A stretch of 21,389 bases of DNA, from positions 3,781 to 25,169 of the forward strand of contig NW_001915092.1 of NCBI RefSeq assembly GCF_000208925.1, read 5' to 3'. Each line of letters starts with the position of its first letter. The first letter of the stretch is position 1. A program made the translations under genes and the position numbers. The notes under the pieces were generated by a model, which did not search any database, had not been told where the DNA came from, and saw nothing but the letters and a program-made list of their open reading frames with translations. Origin of the DNA: Entamoeba histolytica HM-1:IMSS. Its lineage: Eukaryota; Evosea; Mastigamoebida; Endamoebidae. This document shows, piece after piece, positions 9,013 through 17,107 of the stretch.

Positions 9013-9100
9013 GACAAACTTTTTGATTTGAACTGTTTTTTCAAACCCTAAGTAAATGAAAAAATATGAAACAATCTAATGTTATTAACATCATTTGATA
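9013..9100. promoter_or_regulatory. Divergent promoter between Has1 and USP genes
   Basis: The 88 bp between two ATGs facing away from each other must hold both promoters. Visible elements are GAACT at 9030-9034, matching the Entamoeba GAAC box, and AAACCCT at 9043-9049, a motif repeated in other spacers of this window. The rest is A/T-rich without a clear TATA box. Confidence 0.5.
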
Positions 9101-10021
9101 ATGGAATTATCTGAAAGAGTTCCACCAATTGGTCTTGTTAATAATTCTTATAATGGATGTTATGTCAATAGCTGTATTCAACTTTTATTTTCAATGAAGT
9201 CTTTTGTTTCTTATTTATCTTTTAACCCTCCAAATAATGAAATAATACAAAGAATCCGCTTACTTTTTGTTGATTTAATAAATACTACTCTTCAAAGTAT
9301 TAATACGTTTTATTTCCTTGATTGTTATAATCCACAGTATGGAGATCCTAATGAATTTCTTGTACAAATATTAGAACAGTGTGAACAGTGCAATTATTAT
9401 GAAATGTCTTTACAATGTGATATTAATTGTGAATGTGGAAAAACTGATACAGTTATTTCAAAAGAGCCTGTATTGCTAATTAGAAATAATGGTATTCAAC
9501 TTGATTTATCCACACAACTCTATTCATCATTATTTAGAGAATTTCATTGTTCTTGTGGAAGAACGGTTAATGTTAAATTAAAGTCATTAAATTCTCCTCA
9601 ATACCTCATTATAAGTGTTGAGAACATCAAAATAGTAAATAACAAAATAGAGAAACAAACAAAAAGTATTTCTCAAAATAGAGAAATTATATATAACAAA
9701 ACACAATATTCTCTCAAGTCAATGATAACTCATATAAATGGATATGATAATGGTCATTGTAGGAGTTATGTTAAAATACAAAATAAATGGTATTGTTGTG
9801 ATGACACTAATGTATATCTATGGAACGAACGTTTGTCTTATTTAATTTTAATATAAAACTTTCATCTTAATTAAATGTTAGAATTAGAAGAGGATGTAAG
9901 TGAAGTTGTAACAACGTTTTTATTTGAAAAAAAGGAAGAAGAACCTCAAAGCAAACTAATCATATCTCAACAATCAATATTTGATTATTATCTCTTTCTA
10001 AAAGAAAAACAAAATAATTAA
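9101..10021 (+). CDS. Small USP-family deubiquitinase with C-terminal PIP box, two exons
   Basis: Exons 9101-9830 and 9882-10021; 289 residues. The open frame extends to a TTG at 9095, but the first ATG is 9101. USP Cys-box GLVNNSYNGCYVNSCIQLL gives catalytic Cys20; the His-box NGHCRSYVK gives His219; WYCCDDTN supplies Asp234/235. Two C-x-C knuckles, CEC and CSC, match the zinc site of the USP fingers. Read without splicing, the frame stops at 9856. A GTTTGT donor at 9831 and a TTAG acceptor ending at 9881 define a 51-nt in-phase intron. The spliced tail continues LEEDVSEVVTTFLFEKK, which resembles the usual final USP strand (hydrophobic-x-Leu-Phe-Tyr), and then SQQSIFDYYLF, a textbook PCNA-binding PIP box (Gln273-x-x-Ile276-x-x-Tyr279-Tyr280). 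USP identity is strong; the spliced tail is a well-supported inference. Confidence 0.82.
9831..9881 (+). other. Intron of USP gene
   Basis: 51-nt AT-rich intron starting GTTTGTCTTATT and ending AATGTTAG. The donor matches the Entamoeba consensus and the phase is kept (C|AA makes Gln244). Retaining it would end the protein after the RLSYLILI residues, which also loosely resemble a terminal USP strand, so intron retention could give a shorter isoform. Confidence 0.68.
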
Positions 10022-10317
10022 AACTATTCTTAATTTGCTGACTTGATTGACAACATTTGTTAAAGAACCATGTGTCACCAAAGCCAAAATATCTTCTTCG
10101 CAACAATAAAATAAAGAAATAGCTAACTACTAAGTAGTTATTTCTGCAGAGCGAAGTGAATAAATTGAGATAACCTAATTCTTAAATATACTATAAGTAT
10201 AGTAAATAATATTATAATAAAACTATAATAAATAATAAGGGTTTACATAATTCTTAAACAAAAAAGAAAAAAAAAAGAAAAACATAAAAAAGAAATACTA
10301 AATAAATATTTATTTTC
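10022..10317 (+). other. Non-coding spacer with structured segment before Nse3
   Basis: 296 bp with no credible coding frame. It contains the hairpin at 10096-10156, a second inverted repeat at 10189-10204 (TACTATA-AG-TATAGTA), an AGGGTTT motif at 10238-10244, and a purine-rich A/G tract (about 10258-10295) just before the next gene. Base composition at 10030-10160 is less extreme than in the other spacers, which may mean a transcribed RNA. It must also contain the USP 3' UTR and the Nse3 promoter. Confidence 0.5.
10096..10156 (+). ncRNA. Long imperfect hairpin, candidate structured RNA
   Basis: Three nested complementary blocks are visible: CTTCGC (10096-10101) with GCGAAG (10151-10156); AGAAAT (10115-10120) with ATTTCT (10140-10145); and AACTACT (10125-10131) with AGTAGTT (10133-10139). 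Together they give up to 18-19 base pairs with internal loops and a tight terminal loop. This could be a small RNA, a 3'-end processing structure of the USP transcript, or a protein-binding inverted repeat. No snoRNA boxes or tRNA features were recognised. Confidence 0.35.
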
Positions 10318-11208
10318 ATGAGTCATCAACAAAGAAAGAAGAATAATCATCAATTTGAAGATTCAGATCTTTTACTTAATGATAGTGATTCAGATGTAGA
10401 AAAAATCTCACCAAAAAAACCATCTGACAAATTCGAAAGAACACAAAGAAGTCAAAAGATTGCGACTCAATCAAAAAAAGGTGATCTTACACCTGAAGAA
10501 ACTAATTTATTAGTAAATGATATAATGAGAAAGGTATTGGCTTATCAAGTGTCAAAGAAAATATTAACACGTGATGACATTTCAAAAACTGTTTTTGCAA
10601 AATACAAAATAAGTCCAAGAAATACATTTAAAAGTTGTATGGAAGAAGCCTCTAATAGACTAAAAAAACAATTTGGATTTGAATTAAAAGAAATTAAAAG
10701 TGGTAATTCAGGAAAATCTGTTTACATTCTTCTTGATGGAATTCAAGAAATTGAAGAACCAAAGACATATGCAGTAGAAGGAATGACTAATTCTATGATT
10801 ATTCAACAATCAATCACATTTATAATACTTTCATTAACAATGCTTAATGGAGAAGCAATATTTCAAGAAGTTTTAGTTCAATATTTAAGAACGTTAGACA
10901 TATGTTCTGTTCCAGAACAACCGTCATTAGAATTTTTTATTGATAAAGTATTAACAAAACAAGGGTATTTAAGAAGGATTATTATTCAAAATGATAATGG
11001 ATCAAAAACAATAAAATATTCTTTAGGTGTTCGTACTTATGCAGAACTTGGTAAAGATATGTTATATTCAAAAATTGCTCAAATACATGGGGAAGAATTA
11101 GGTGAAAGTGAACGTTCTATGTTTAAAAAAGAAACTGAAAGATTTTTAACAGAAAATTATGATGAAGTTGAAGATGCTAACTTACTTGATAATGACGAAA
11201 CAATATAA
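10318..11208 (+). CDS. MAGE-domain protein, SMC5/6 complex subunit Nse3
   Basis: 296 residues starting MSHQQRKKNNHQFEDSDLL. Nse3 is the single MAGE-family protein of most eukaryotes; with Nse1 (RING ligase) and Nse4 (kleisin) it forms the DNA-binding head module of the SMC5/6 genome-stability complex. After an acidic, Ser/Asp/Lys-rich N-terminus (about 1-55), the first winged helix is seen in LVNDIMRKVLAYQVSKKILT and the FGFELKEIKSG...SVYILLDGI strand pair. The second is seen in LTMLNGEAIFQEVLVQYLRTL and LTKQGYLRRIIIQND...KYSLGVRTYAELG, matching the MAGE 'YL...WGPRA' region in degenerate form. The C-terminus is acidic. Length is typical of Nse3. The gene follows the USP gene in the same direction after a 296-bp spacer, so it has its own promoter. 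Confidence 0.78.
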   Translation: MSHQQRKKNNHQFEDSDLLLNDSDSDVEKISPKKPSDKFERTQRSQKIATQSKKGDLTPEETNLLVNDIMRKVLAYQVSKKILTRDDISKTVFAKYKISPRNTFKSCMEEASNRLKKQFGFELKEIKSGNSGKSVYILLDGIQEIEEPKTYAVEGMTNSMIIQQSITFIILSLTMLNGEAIFQEVLVQYLRTLDICSVPEQPSLEFFIDKVLTKQGYLRRIIIQNDNGSKTIKYSLGVRTYAELGKDMLYSKIAQIHGEELGESERSMFKKETERFLTENYDEVEDANLLDNDETI

Positions 11209-11269
11209 TTAGAATTATTTATAATTATTGATTCAAATTGAATTAATTTTAAATGAAAAAAATAATTTG

Positions 11270-12385
11270 TTAGTTTGGAAGTATCATTTCAGGGTTCATT
11301 GCAAGAATAACTTTTGGTGCAACATAAACTACACAAAATCCACCAACAAAACCTGAAAAATATGCAAGTGGAATTTCAGCTGTATATTTTAACATGGTTT
11401 TATCACATTCATATTCATTAATATTATCTTTTAAACAATGAATTCGATATTTACAACAAAATTGTTCTATTCTACGAAGAAGGTTATTAATTTTTGCACT
11501 TTTTTCAACTGACTTCATAATAATATTTGGTAAAATAAATCCAATAGTTCCAAATAAACTCAAACATATTGATATAGCAACAATATATTCAAATATAAAC
11601 TTTGGAAGTCTATGTATTTGATAAATAATATATTCTTTCATTGGAAGAATATGTGTAGTGAGTGTTTGCATATCAAATGACATTACTACTGAAGCAGCAA
11701 ATACACATCCACATATCATTGCAGTTCTTCTTGGTGTTGGATTATATTCTTTACATCTTGGCATTAAAATAAGAATAACAACATGAATCATAAAGAATAT
11801 AGGAAGCATTAATGGTAATGAATGAATATACATAACCGTTTGATAAAAATTTACCATAAATATAAGATGAATAAATCCAAATAACATTCCACAACAAACA
11901 TCAGCAGGACTATGAACTCCCATATACATTCTACTAAAAGAAACACAAACAACATATATTATAAAAATTATACGATATTGAATACTGTCAGTTAAAGCAA
12001 ATACAACAAATCCTGTATTGGCAATTGCGTTAATAGTGTGTGTACTGGGAAATCCAAAATCTTTTTCAGGAACTGGAGCCCATAAACCCTCTCCATAAGG
12101 TCTAGGTAAGCCAAATAAATTTTTAATGAAATTACCAACAAGAATATTAAAACAACAAGTAAAAGTAATCGCAATAACTGTCATAACATAGTCTGGGTGT
12201 GGATAAAATAATATAATTGTTGGGAGAACAGCGGCATATATACCAGTTCCTGCAACAAGAGTAATGAACAAAAAGAAACAATCAGTTATCCAATTTCTTT
12301 TTTTTTGAAGAGAAGCAACAAATGGAATTGTGTTATGCACAAATTGTGCAATAATTTTACGTAGTTCAGCACAAATAACAATCAT
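11270..12385 (-). CDS. PAP2-superfamily sphingoid-base-1-phosphate (lipid) phosphatase
   Basis: Predicted membrane lipid phosphatase of 371 residues. The three PAP2 signature motifs are intact and correctly ordered: K-x6-RP as KNLFGLPRP (Lys88, Arg95, Pro96), PSTH at 113-116 with catalytic His116, and SR-x5-H-x3-D as SRMYMGVHSPAD (Ser151, Arg152, His158, Asp162). About eight to nine hydrophobic helices surround them. The GFPSTHT form and the overall arrangement resemble sphingosine-1-phosphate phosphatases (SPP1/LCB3 type, usually at the endoplasmic reticulum), rather than the shorter broad-range lipid phosphate phosphatases; substrate remains an inference. The ATG at 12385 gives MIVICAELRKIIAQ. 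An AAAACCCT motif is 41 bp upstream of it. Confidence 0.85.
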   Translation of the reverse strand: MIVICAELRKIIAQFVHNTIPFVASLQKKRNWITDCFFLFITLVAGTGIYAAVLPTIILFYPHPDYVMTVIAITFTCCFNILVGNFIKNLFGLPRPYGEGLWAPVPEKDFGFPSTHTINAIANTGFVVFALTDSIQYRIIFIIYVVCVSFSRMYMGVHSPADVCCGMLFGFIHLIFMVNFYQTVMYIHSLPLMLPIFFMIHVVILILMPRCKEYNPTPRRTAMICGCVFAASVVMSFDMQTLTTHILPMKEYIIYQIHRLPKFIFEYIVAISICLSLFGTIGFILPNIIMKSVEKSAKINNLLRRIEQFCCKYRIHCLKDNINEYECDKTMLKYTAEIPLAYFSGFVGGFCVVYVAPKVILAMNPEMILPN

Positions 12386-12506
12386 CTACAAAACCAAAGA
12401 ACTAAATTTTGACTAATAAAATAATAGGGTTTTCATTTGTCAATAAAGATTGTATGAAGAAAAATGATATGATTGACAAAAAACATAATTACTAAGAAAA
12501 CTTCAT

Positions 12507-15500
12507 TTATTCAATTAAATCTAGAGCAGATGGGAAAGGTGCGTCATCTTTTTCTATTTTGCTTAAAATAGATTGGTCAATAGATTGATGATTCAAGTTA
12601 TCCGACTTAAATCTTGAAAGAATAGCATAAATAGTACTTCCAGTCAAATGTGGAAGGGTTTGTTTTAATCCTTGATAGTCAAATTTATCTGCTGAGTGAT
12701 CTAATACCAATAATCCACTTACTTCAATTGCTGGTTGAATGTATTTTCTGTAAGGACTTAATTTTTTAATATCAGACATTTCAGCTTCCATAATACTAAA
12801 GAAGAATTTTAATTGAAGTCCTTTAGCACAATTAACTAACTTATCATTTTCTATAAGAAGTTCAATAACATGAATTGCAATATAACTTACAATTTGTTTC
12901 ATTAATTGTTGTACTAATTCTTCTTTAATACCCATAGACTCAAGTTTATTCAAAATATCACTTAAATATTTTGGAACATAACCAGCAGTTACTTGTTCAA
13001 ATTCAGCTGCTTTTCTTCTTTCAAAACATTGATTATCTTTCATCATACTTTCAAGAAAACCATTAAGTTTCATAGTAGAAGCAACAATAACCTTAATAAA
13101 GAAGAAATATTCAAGATCAAGAAGTTGAGTATTAAGACTACCATCACGTTCAACTTTTTTAACAATATAATTATTTGAAAGATTTGCAAATGTTAATAAC
13201 ATATATAATGCATTATCAAAAGTATTATCTCCAACACTCTTTAAATGATCAAGTTCAATAATTTCATTATTTCCTTTTAATAATACTTTAATTTCATTTG
13301 CTAAAGAAGGAATATTATTTTCATATTTATTATTATATTTGGAATATCTAATCATTAACTTTTTAATTAACTTTCCATTCTCTTTTTTCTCATTCTCCTC
13401 TTCATCTGAGGAAGAAGAGGATGATTTATCTTTTTTATTAACTTCTTCAGATGATTTTTGAAGTGAAACAATAACAACTTCTTTTTCTGCTAATTCTCTT
13501 TCTTTTTTATTATTCTCTTCTTTAAGTTCTTCAATTTGTTGTTTTAATTCTTCATTTTGATGTTTCAAATCTTCTTTCTCCTTCTTTTCATTTTCTATAA
13601 TACTATTTGAATTTTCTTCAGCACTAGAAATTTGTTCTTTTAATTGTTTGTTTTCTTTAGACAAAACTTCCTACAAATAAGTTATTAAATGTTTACTCCT
13701 CTAAAGAACTAACTTACTCATAAGAATATTTGATTAACAATAATAAGCTATTCTTTGATTTATATTAACTTCTAATAAAGAATAGCTGATATTTGTTAAC
13801 ATGTAACAATCTACAACAAGAAGACTAAATGATAATAAAATTTTATTATTATCAAATAATATTAATTATCAAATATTCTCCCCTCAACAACTCAAACAAT
13901 AATAACTCATTAAACACTCAAAATAAATAACTCAAGACAATCCTCAAAACTCATTAACACACACTACTCACCTCATATATATAATAAAAAAACAAACTTT
14001 TTCTTTTTTAATATTGTCTATTTCTTCATTCTTTTGTTTCAATAACTCTTCAGAACCTGCAGCAGCATTCTTTTCAGTTTCTTCTAATTTCTTTTGTAAG
14101 TCTTTAAGTTGACCTTTTAATTCATTATTCTCTTTCTCAGAATCATTAACTTTCTTTTCTAATTCTTCTACCTTTTGTTTTTCGTTATTCTTTTCTCCTT
14201 CTAATTCTTCTACCTTCTTTGTTTGTTCTTCTTTCTCTTTTTGAATTTCTTCAATTTTCTTTGCTTGTTCTTCTTTTTCTTTTTCTAATTCTTCACCCTT
14301 ATTCTTTAATTCTTGATCTTTCTTTTCAACTTCTGCTTTAAGTGTAGCTTCAGCAGCAACTGAAATTGCTAAAGAAGCTTTAGCCTCTTCTTTTTCTTTT
14401 GTTTCTTCTTGAACTTTCTTATTCAATTCTTCAATTTGAATATCTTTTTCTTTAACTGCATCTTCCTATAAATGATTAGTGTCATAATTCAAATTATTTA
14501 TTATTATGAAAGAAATGAGTGTGTGTAGATAATAGAATTTGTTATATTGTTATGGCAAGAGAATTGATTGATTAAAGAGATTAGTTATTAGAGGAGTATA
14601 TTCAAAATTAAACAAACTATTTCTTTATCTTTTTCAGCTTTAAGAGCTTCTATTTGAGCTTTTAAAGCAGCAACTTTTTTATGATGTTTTTGTTTTTTTT
14701 CTGCAAGAGCTTGCTCAACAGCTTTGTCAATGTCTTCTTGTTTGAATTTTTTCTTATCCTTATCTTTTTTACCTTTAATTTTAACATCAGACATTGATGC
14801 TGCAAATAAACTCTTTTCTTTTGCCTTATCTGTTTTTTCTTTAGATTTATCACTTGAAGTAGCTGCTTCTTTTTGTTGTTCTTCTAATTGTTTTTGTCTT
14901 GCAGCTTCTTCTTGTTCTTGAATTTCTTTTTGTTTTCTTTGTTTTTCAACAAGTTCTTCTTCTTCTTTTTCTTCATCAATATTATCTTTCTTTGACTCTT
15001 CAGCTTCATTCTCTTCTTTTTCAATTTTTTCTTCTTTTTTAATCTCATGATTCTTTTTATCAACTTGTTGTACAAGTAATTCATGAATGTCTGTAGTAGC
15101 AGCAATATTAGATGACTGATTCATATGAAGAACTTCTGTTTCATCAGAACTTCCACCAGCTTCACCAATAAGAGAAGTAATTTTCATATCAACTGTGGCT
15201 GGAACTTTTCCTTTTAGAGGAAGAGAAATATCTTTACCAACACCATTTAAGTCAGCGTAATGTGCTAAGTCAACATATCCTTTACAAAGCTCTTTTCCTT
15301 TTTTACCAATAGAATGAAGAGAAACTTCAAGTCCTTTTTCTTCATAACCATTCTTAGTAAGGAATAAAGTACAATGGATATTTACAGTTTGAACAGGAGA
15401 GTAAAGAACATTACTACCATGGACTTGAGCCTTTTCAATAGATCCTTTATTTTCTTTCTTTTCACCTCTTCTCCACTTTAGGATAACTTCAGTACCTTCA

Positions 15501-15577
15501 GGTACTCCAATACCAGATATCTGTTTAAATTCAATAGTATAATCTTGTTTAATATTCTTCTTAAGTAATGACTTCAT
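12507..15577 (-). CDS. NT-C2 / coiled-coil / DIL-domain protein, three exons
   Basis: Exons 14618-15577, 13998-14465 and 12507-13670, all joined in phase 0, give 863 residues. Donors are GTTTGT and acceptors TAG at both introns. Residues about 1-140 (FKQISGIGVPEGTEVILKW, then VNIHCTLFLTKNGYEEKGLE and GKELCKGYVDLAHYADL) match the N-terminal C2 domain of EEIG1/EHBP1-type proteins, which binds membranes or small GTPase regulators. Residues about 190-550 are Lys/Glu-rich coiled coil, ending in a Ser6-acidic linker at 559-568. The C-terminal 260 residues are helical and resemble the dilute (DIL) cargo-binding domain of class V myosins: QIVSYIAIHVIELLIEND, then CAKGLQLKFFFSIMEAE and LKQTLPHLTGSTIYAILSRF. 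A membrane-to-actin/vesicle adaptor role is inferred. Because three open frames are involved, naive calling would report three separate proteins. Confidence 0.8.
13671..13997 (-). other. Long intron 2 of the NT-C2/DIL gene
   Basis: 327-nt intron (GTTTGTTTTTTT donor, TTTGTAG acceptor), several times longer than the other introns here. It contains a perfect 11-bp inverted repeat, AGCTATTCTTT at 13746-13756 against AAAGAATAGCT at 13777-13787, a palindromic AATAAAATTTTATT, and a 92-bp stretch (about 13883-13975) with nine CTCA units on the + strand (TGAG in the gene's sense). No extra exon in frame was found inside it. Confidence 0.7.
14466..14617 (-). other. Intron 1 of the NT-C2/DIL gene
   Basis: 152-nt intron with GTTTGTTTAATT at the donor and ATTTATAG at the acceptor in the gene's orientation. 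Phase 0 on both sides: the upstream exon ends KDKEI and the downstream exon starts EDAVKEKDIQ, continuing the coiled-coil heptads without a break. Confidence 0.82.
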
Positions 15578-15602
15578 TTGAAACCTAATAATATTGAGTT
15601 CT

Positions 15603-15620
15603 CTTTATATAGTAAAGTTC
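15603..15620 (-). promoter_or_regulatory. GAACT and TATA elements of the NT-C2/DIL gene
   Basis: In the gene's orientation GAACT (15616-15620) is followed by TATATAAAG (15603-15611), 26-34 bp upstream of the ATG at 15577. Order and spacing fit the Entamoeba core promoter, with a second GAACT-like copy (GAACTCAATA) just downstream of the TATA box, near the probable start of transcription. Confidence 0.65.
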
Positions 15621-15792
15621 AGAAAATTAAAAAAGACTAAAAACAGAGTATTGTAAACTATTAAGTACTTTAAATATATTAATGTTACTATAAATGGTAT
15701 TTCAATTTTATTTTAATTTTATCTTCATTTTGGAATAGAAAAAATATAACAAATTAATAATATTCAAATTCAATTACATTGTATTTGTTTAT

Positions 15793-16962
15793 TCATACTT
15801 TTAAATCGTCTGGTATTTTCATCTTTTTCTTCATAACTATTTTTTCAGTAAAAAGCGTATCATCAAGTCTAAAACAGGCAAATGTGGAATGGTCCATTTT
15901 ACCTCCAACAAATGTTTCAATTTTTTTTACTTTACATTCTCTTGCTCGTTTTGTTTTTTGTATAATAAAATTATACAAATTAAAACAAAGTTCTTCTAAT
16001 GAGTCATTAAAAAACAAACTCAAAAATGATGAATAAAATACTTCTTTCCTTTTTTCCCAATGCTCTTCGTTATCATCACTCCATTCTAATCCACTTAAAC
16101 CACATTCTTTAGGAGTTTGATAATATGTTTTAATATCAAAATTATCACATACACCATCTGTCATTAATGCTATAACACTTCCTGCACTACAAAATTTAAT
16201 TCCACATTTAAAATTATCTAACTCAGGATAGTCACCTTCTACTGGTCCAAGCCTTCCTCCAGTTGTTTTAACATCAACCCTTCCTGAATAATCATCAATT
16301 AATTCATTTACTACTGCCGTTCTAGGATCAATAACAAGTGCTCGACAATCACCAATATTACAATACATACACGCAAAACTTGTTCCAGTTCTTAAAACTA
16401 CTATCCCAAGAAATGTTGTTAGTCCAGCATCTGTAGATAATTCTTGGGTTTGTAAAATTGCAGTTTGGACATAAGCAATTGCCTCCACAATTATTTTTTG
16501 TGCTTTGGCAAGTGTTTTTGTTTTTGGAATTTCTACAGAAACATATTCAGTAAATTTTTCACAGGCAACATGTGCAGAAGTTGCTGGCCTTTTTCCCATT
16601 CCGCATCCATCAGCAATACAAAATACAGCACAATCTTTATAAATATTTGCTGTAGTACAATCAGCAATTGGTTTACCAAATTTTTCACCATTTAATACTG
16701 GATAAGTACTAAAACTAACATTTGAATATCCTTTAACATATGTTGAATAATAAGCTTCAGGTGTAGCTTCGTGATGAGGAGAAACGAGATTGAGATAACA
16801 AATATTTGTATCTGGTTGAATGAACAAAGTTTTTGGTGGTTCTTCAATTTTTTGTTTTTCGTATGCCATTCTAATAAACTTTAAAATTGTTTTATCTATC
16901 TTTTGACATAATGGATGAAACATATCAAAAGGAAGAACAGCTAATGAATCTATATTGAACAT
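15793..16962 (-). CDS. PP2C-family (PPM) serine/threonine phosphatase-like protein
   Basis: 389 residues from the ATG at 16962 (MFNIDSLAVLPFDMF); the open frame reaches a TTG at 16974, which is not used. PPM motifs in order: CIADGCGMG (canonical DGHGG; Asp118 kept, His changed to Cys), the NIGDCRALV strand, the VKTTGGRLGPVEGDYPEL segment, LMTDGVCDN (canonical SDGLWD; metal Asp kept) and GGKMDHSTFACF (canonical DN-x-T; Asp kept, Asn changed to His). The metal-binding aspartates appear present, so activity is plausible. The N-terminal 90 residues (FHPLCQKIDKTILKFIRMAY) are outside the core. Similar divergent PP2C-like proteins occur in amoebae with unknown substrates. It is divergent from the RNase T2 gene over 145 bp. 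Confidence 0.8.
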   Translation of the reverse strand: MFNIDSLAVLPFDMFHPLCQKIDKTILKFIRMAYEKQKIEEPPKTLFIQPDTNICYLNLVSPHHEATPEAYYSTYVKGYSNVSFSTYPVLNGEKFGKPIADCTTANIYKDCAVFCIADGCGMGKRPATSAHVACEKFTEYVSVEIPKTKTLAKAQKIIVEAIAYVQTAILQTQELSTDAGLTTFLGIVVLRTGTSFACMYCNIGDCRALVIDPRTAVVNELIDDYSGRVDVKTTGGRLGPVEGDYPELDNFKCGIKFCSAGSVIALMTDGVCDNFDIKTYYQTPKECGLSGLEWSDDNEEHWEKRKEVFYSSFLSLFFNDSLEELCFNLYNFIIQKTKRARECKVKKIETFVGGKMDHSTFACFRLDDTLFTEKIVMKKKMKIPDDLKV

Positions 16963-17021
16963 TGAATTAGTCAATTGAAGGTTCTTTATTTTTTCTTTTT
17001 TTAAAAAAAAAGAAAGAAAAA

Positions 17022-17058
17022 TATTTAAATTTCGTTTAAATTATCACTTGAAAATTCA
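17022..17058 (+). promoter_or_regulatory. Core promoter of RNase T2 gene
   Basis: TATTTAAA at 17022-17029 matches the Entamoeba TATA consensus, and GAAAATTCA at 17050-17058 differs by one base from the initiator consensus AAAAATTCA. The 21-bp gap between them is slightly shorter than usual. A 5' leader of about 50 nt to the ATG at 17108 is implied. Confidence 0.65.
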
Positions 17059-17107
17059 ACTTTTTGATTGGCACAAAACTGATAATAGAACTGCTAATTC
17101 ATTCAAA

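Noticed and set aside
8832..9014. Leu/Phe/His-rich + strand ORF
   Set aside because: Antisense of the EENE repeat in the helicase; low-complexity shadow.
9875..10021. Independent 48-residue ORF (ATG at 9875) carrying a PIP box
   Set aside because: It is in phase with the USP frame across a canonical GTTTGT...TAG intron, and its ATG lies inside that intron, so it is better read as exon 2.
12386..12400. TTTTGTAG just before the lipid-phosphatase ATG as a 3' splice site
   Set aside because: No GTTTGT donor or coding exon was found upstream, and the downstream ATG gives a complete protein.
13968..14426. Stand-alone 152-residue coiled-coil gene
   Set aside because: It has no ATG start at its left end in the gene's sense, is bounded by TAG acceptor and GTTTGT donor, and joins in phase with both neighbours.
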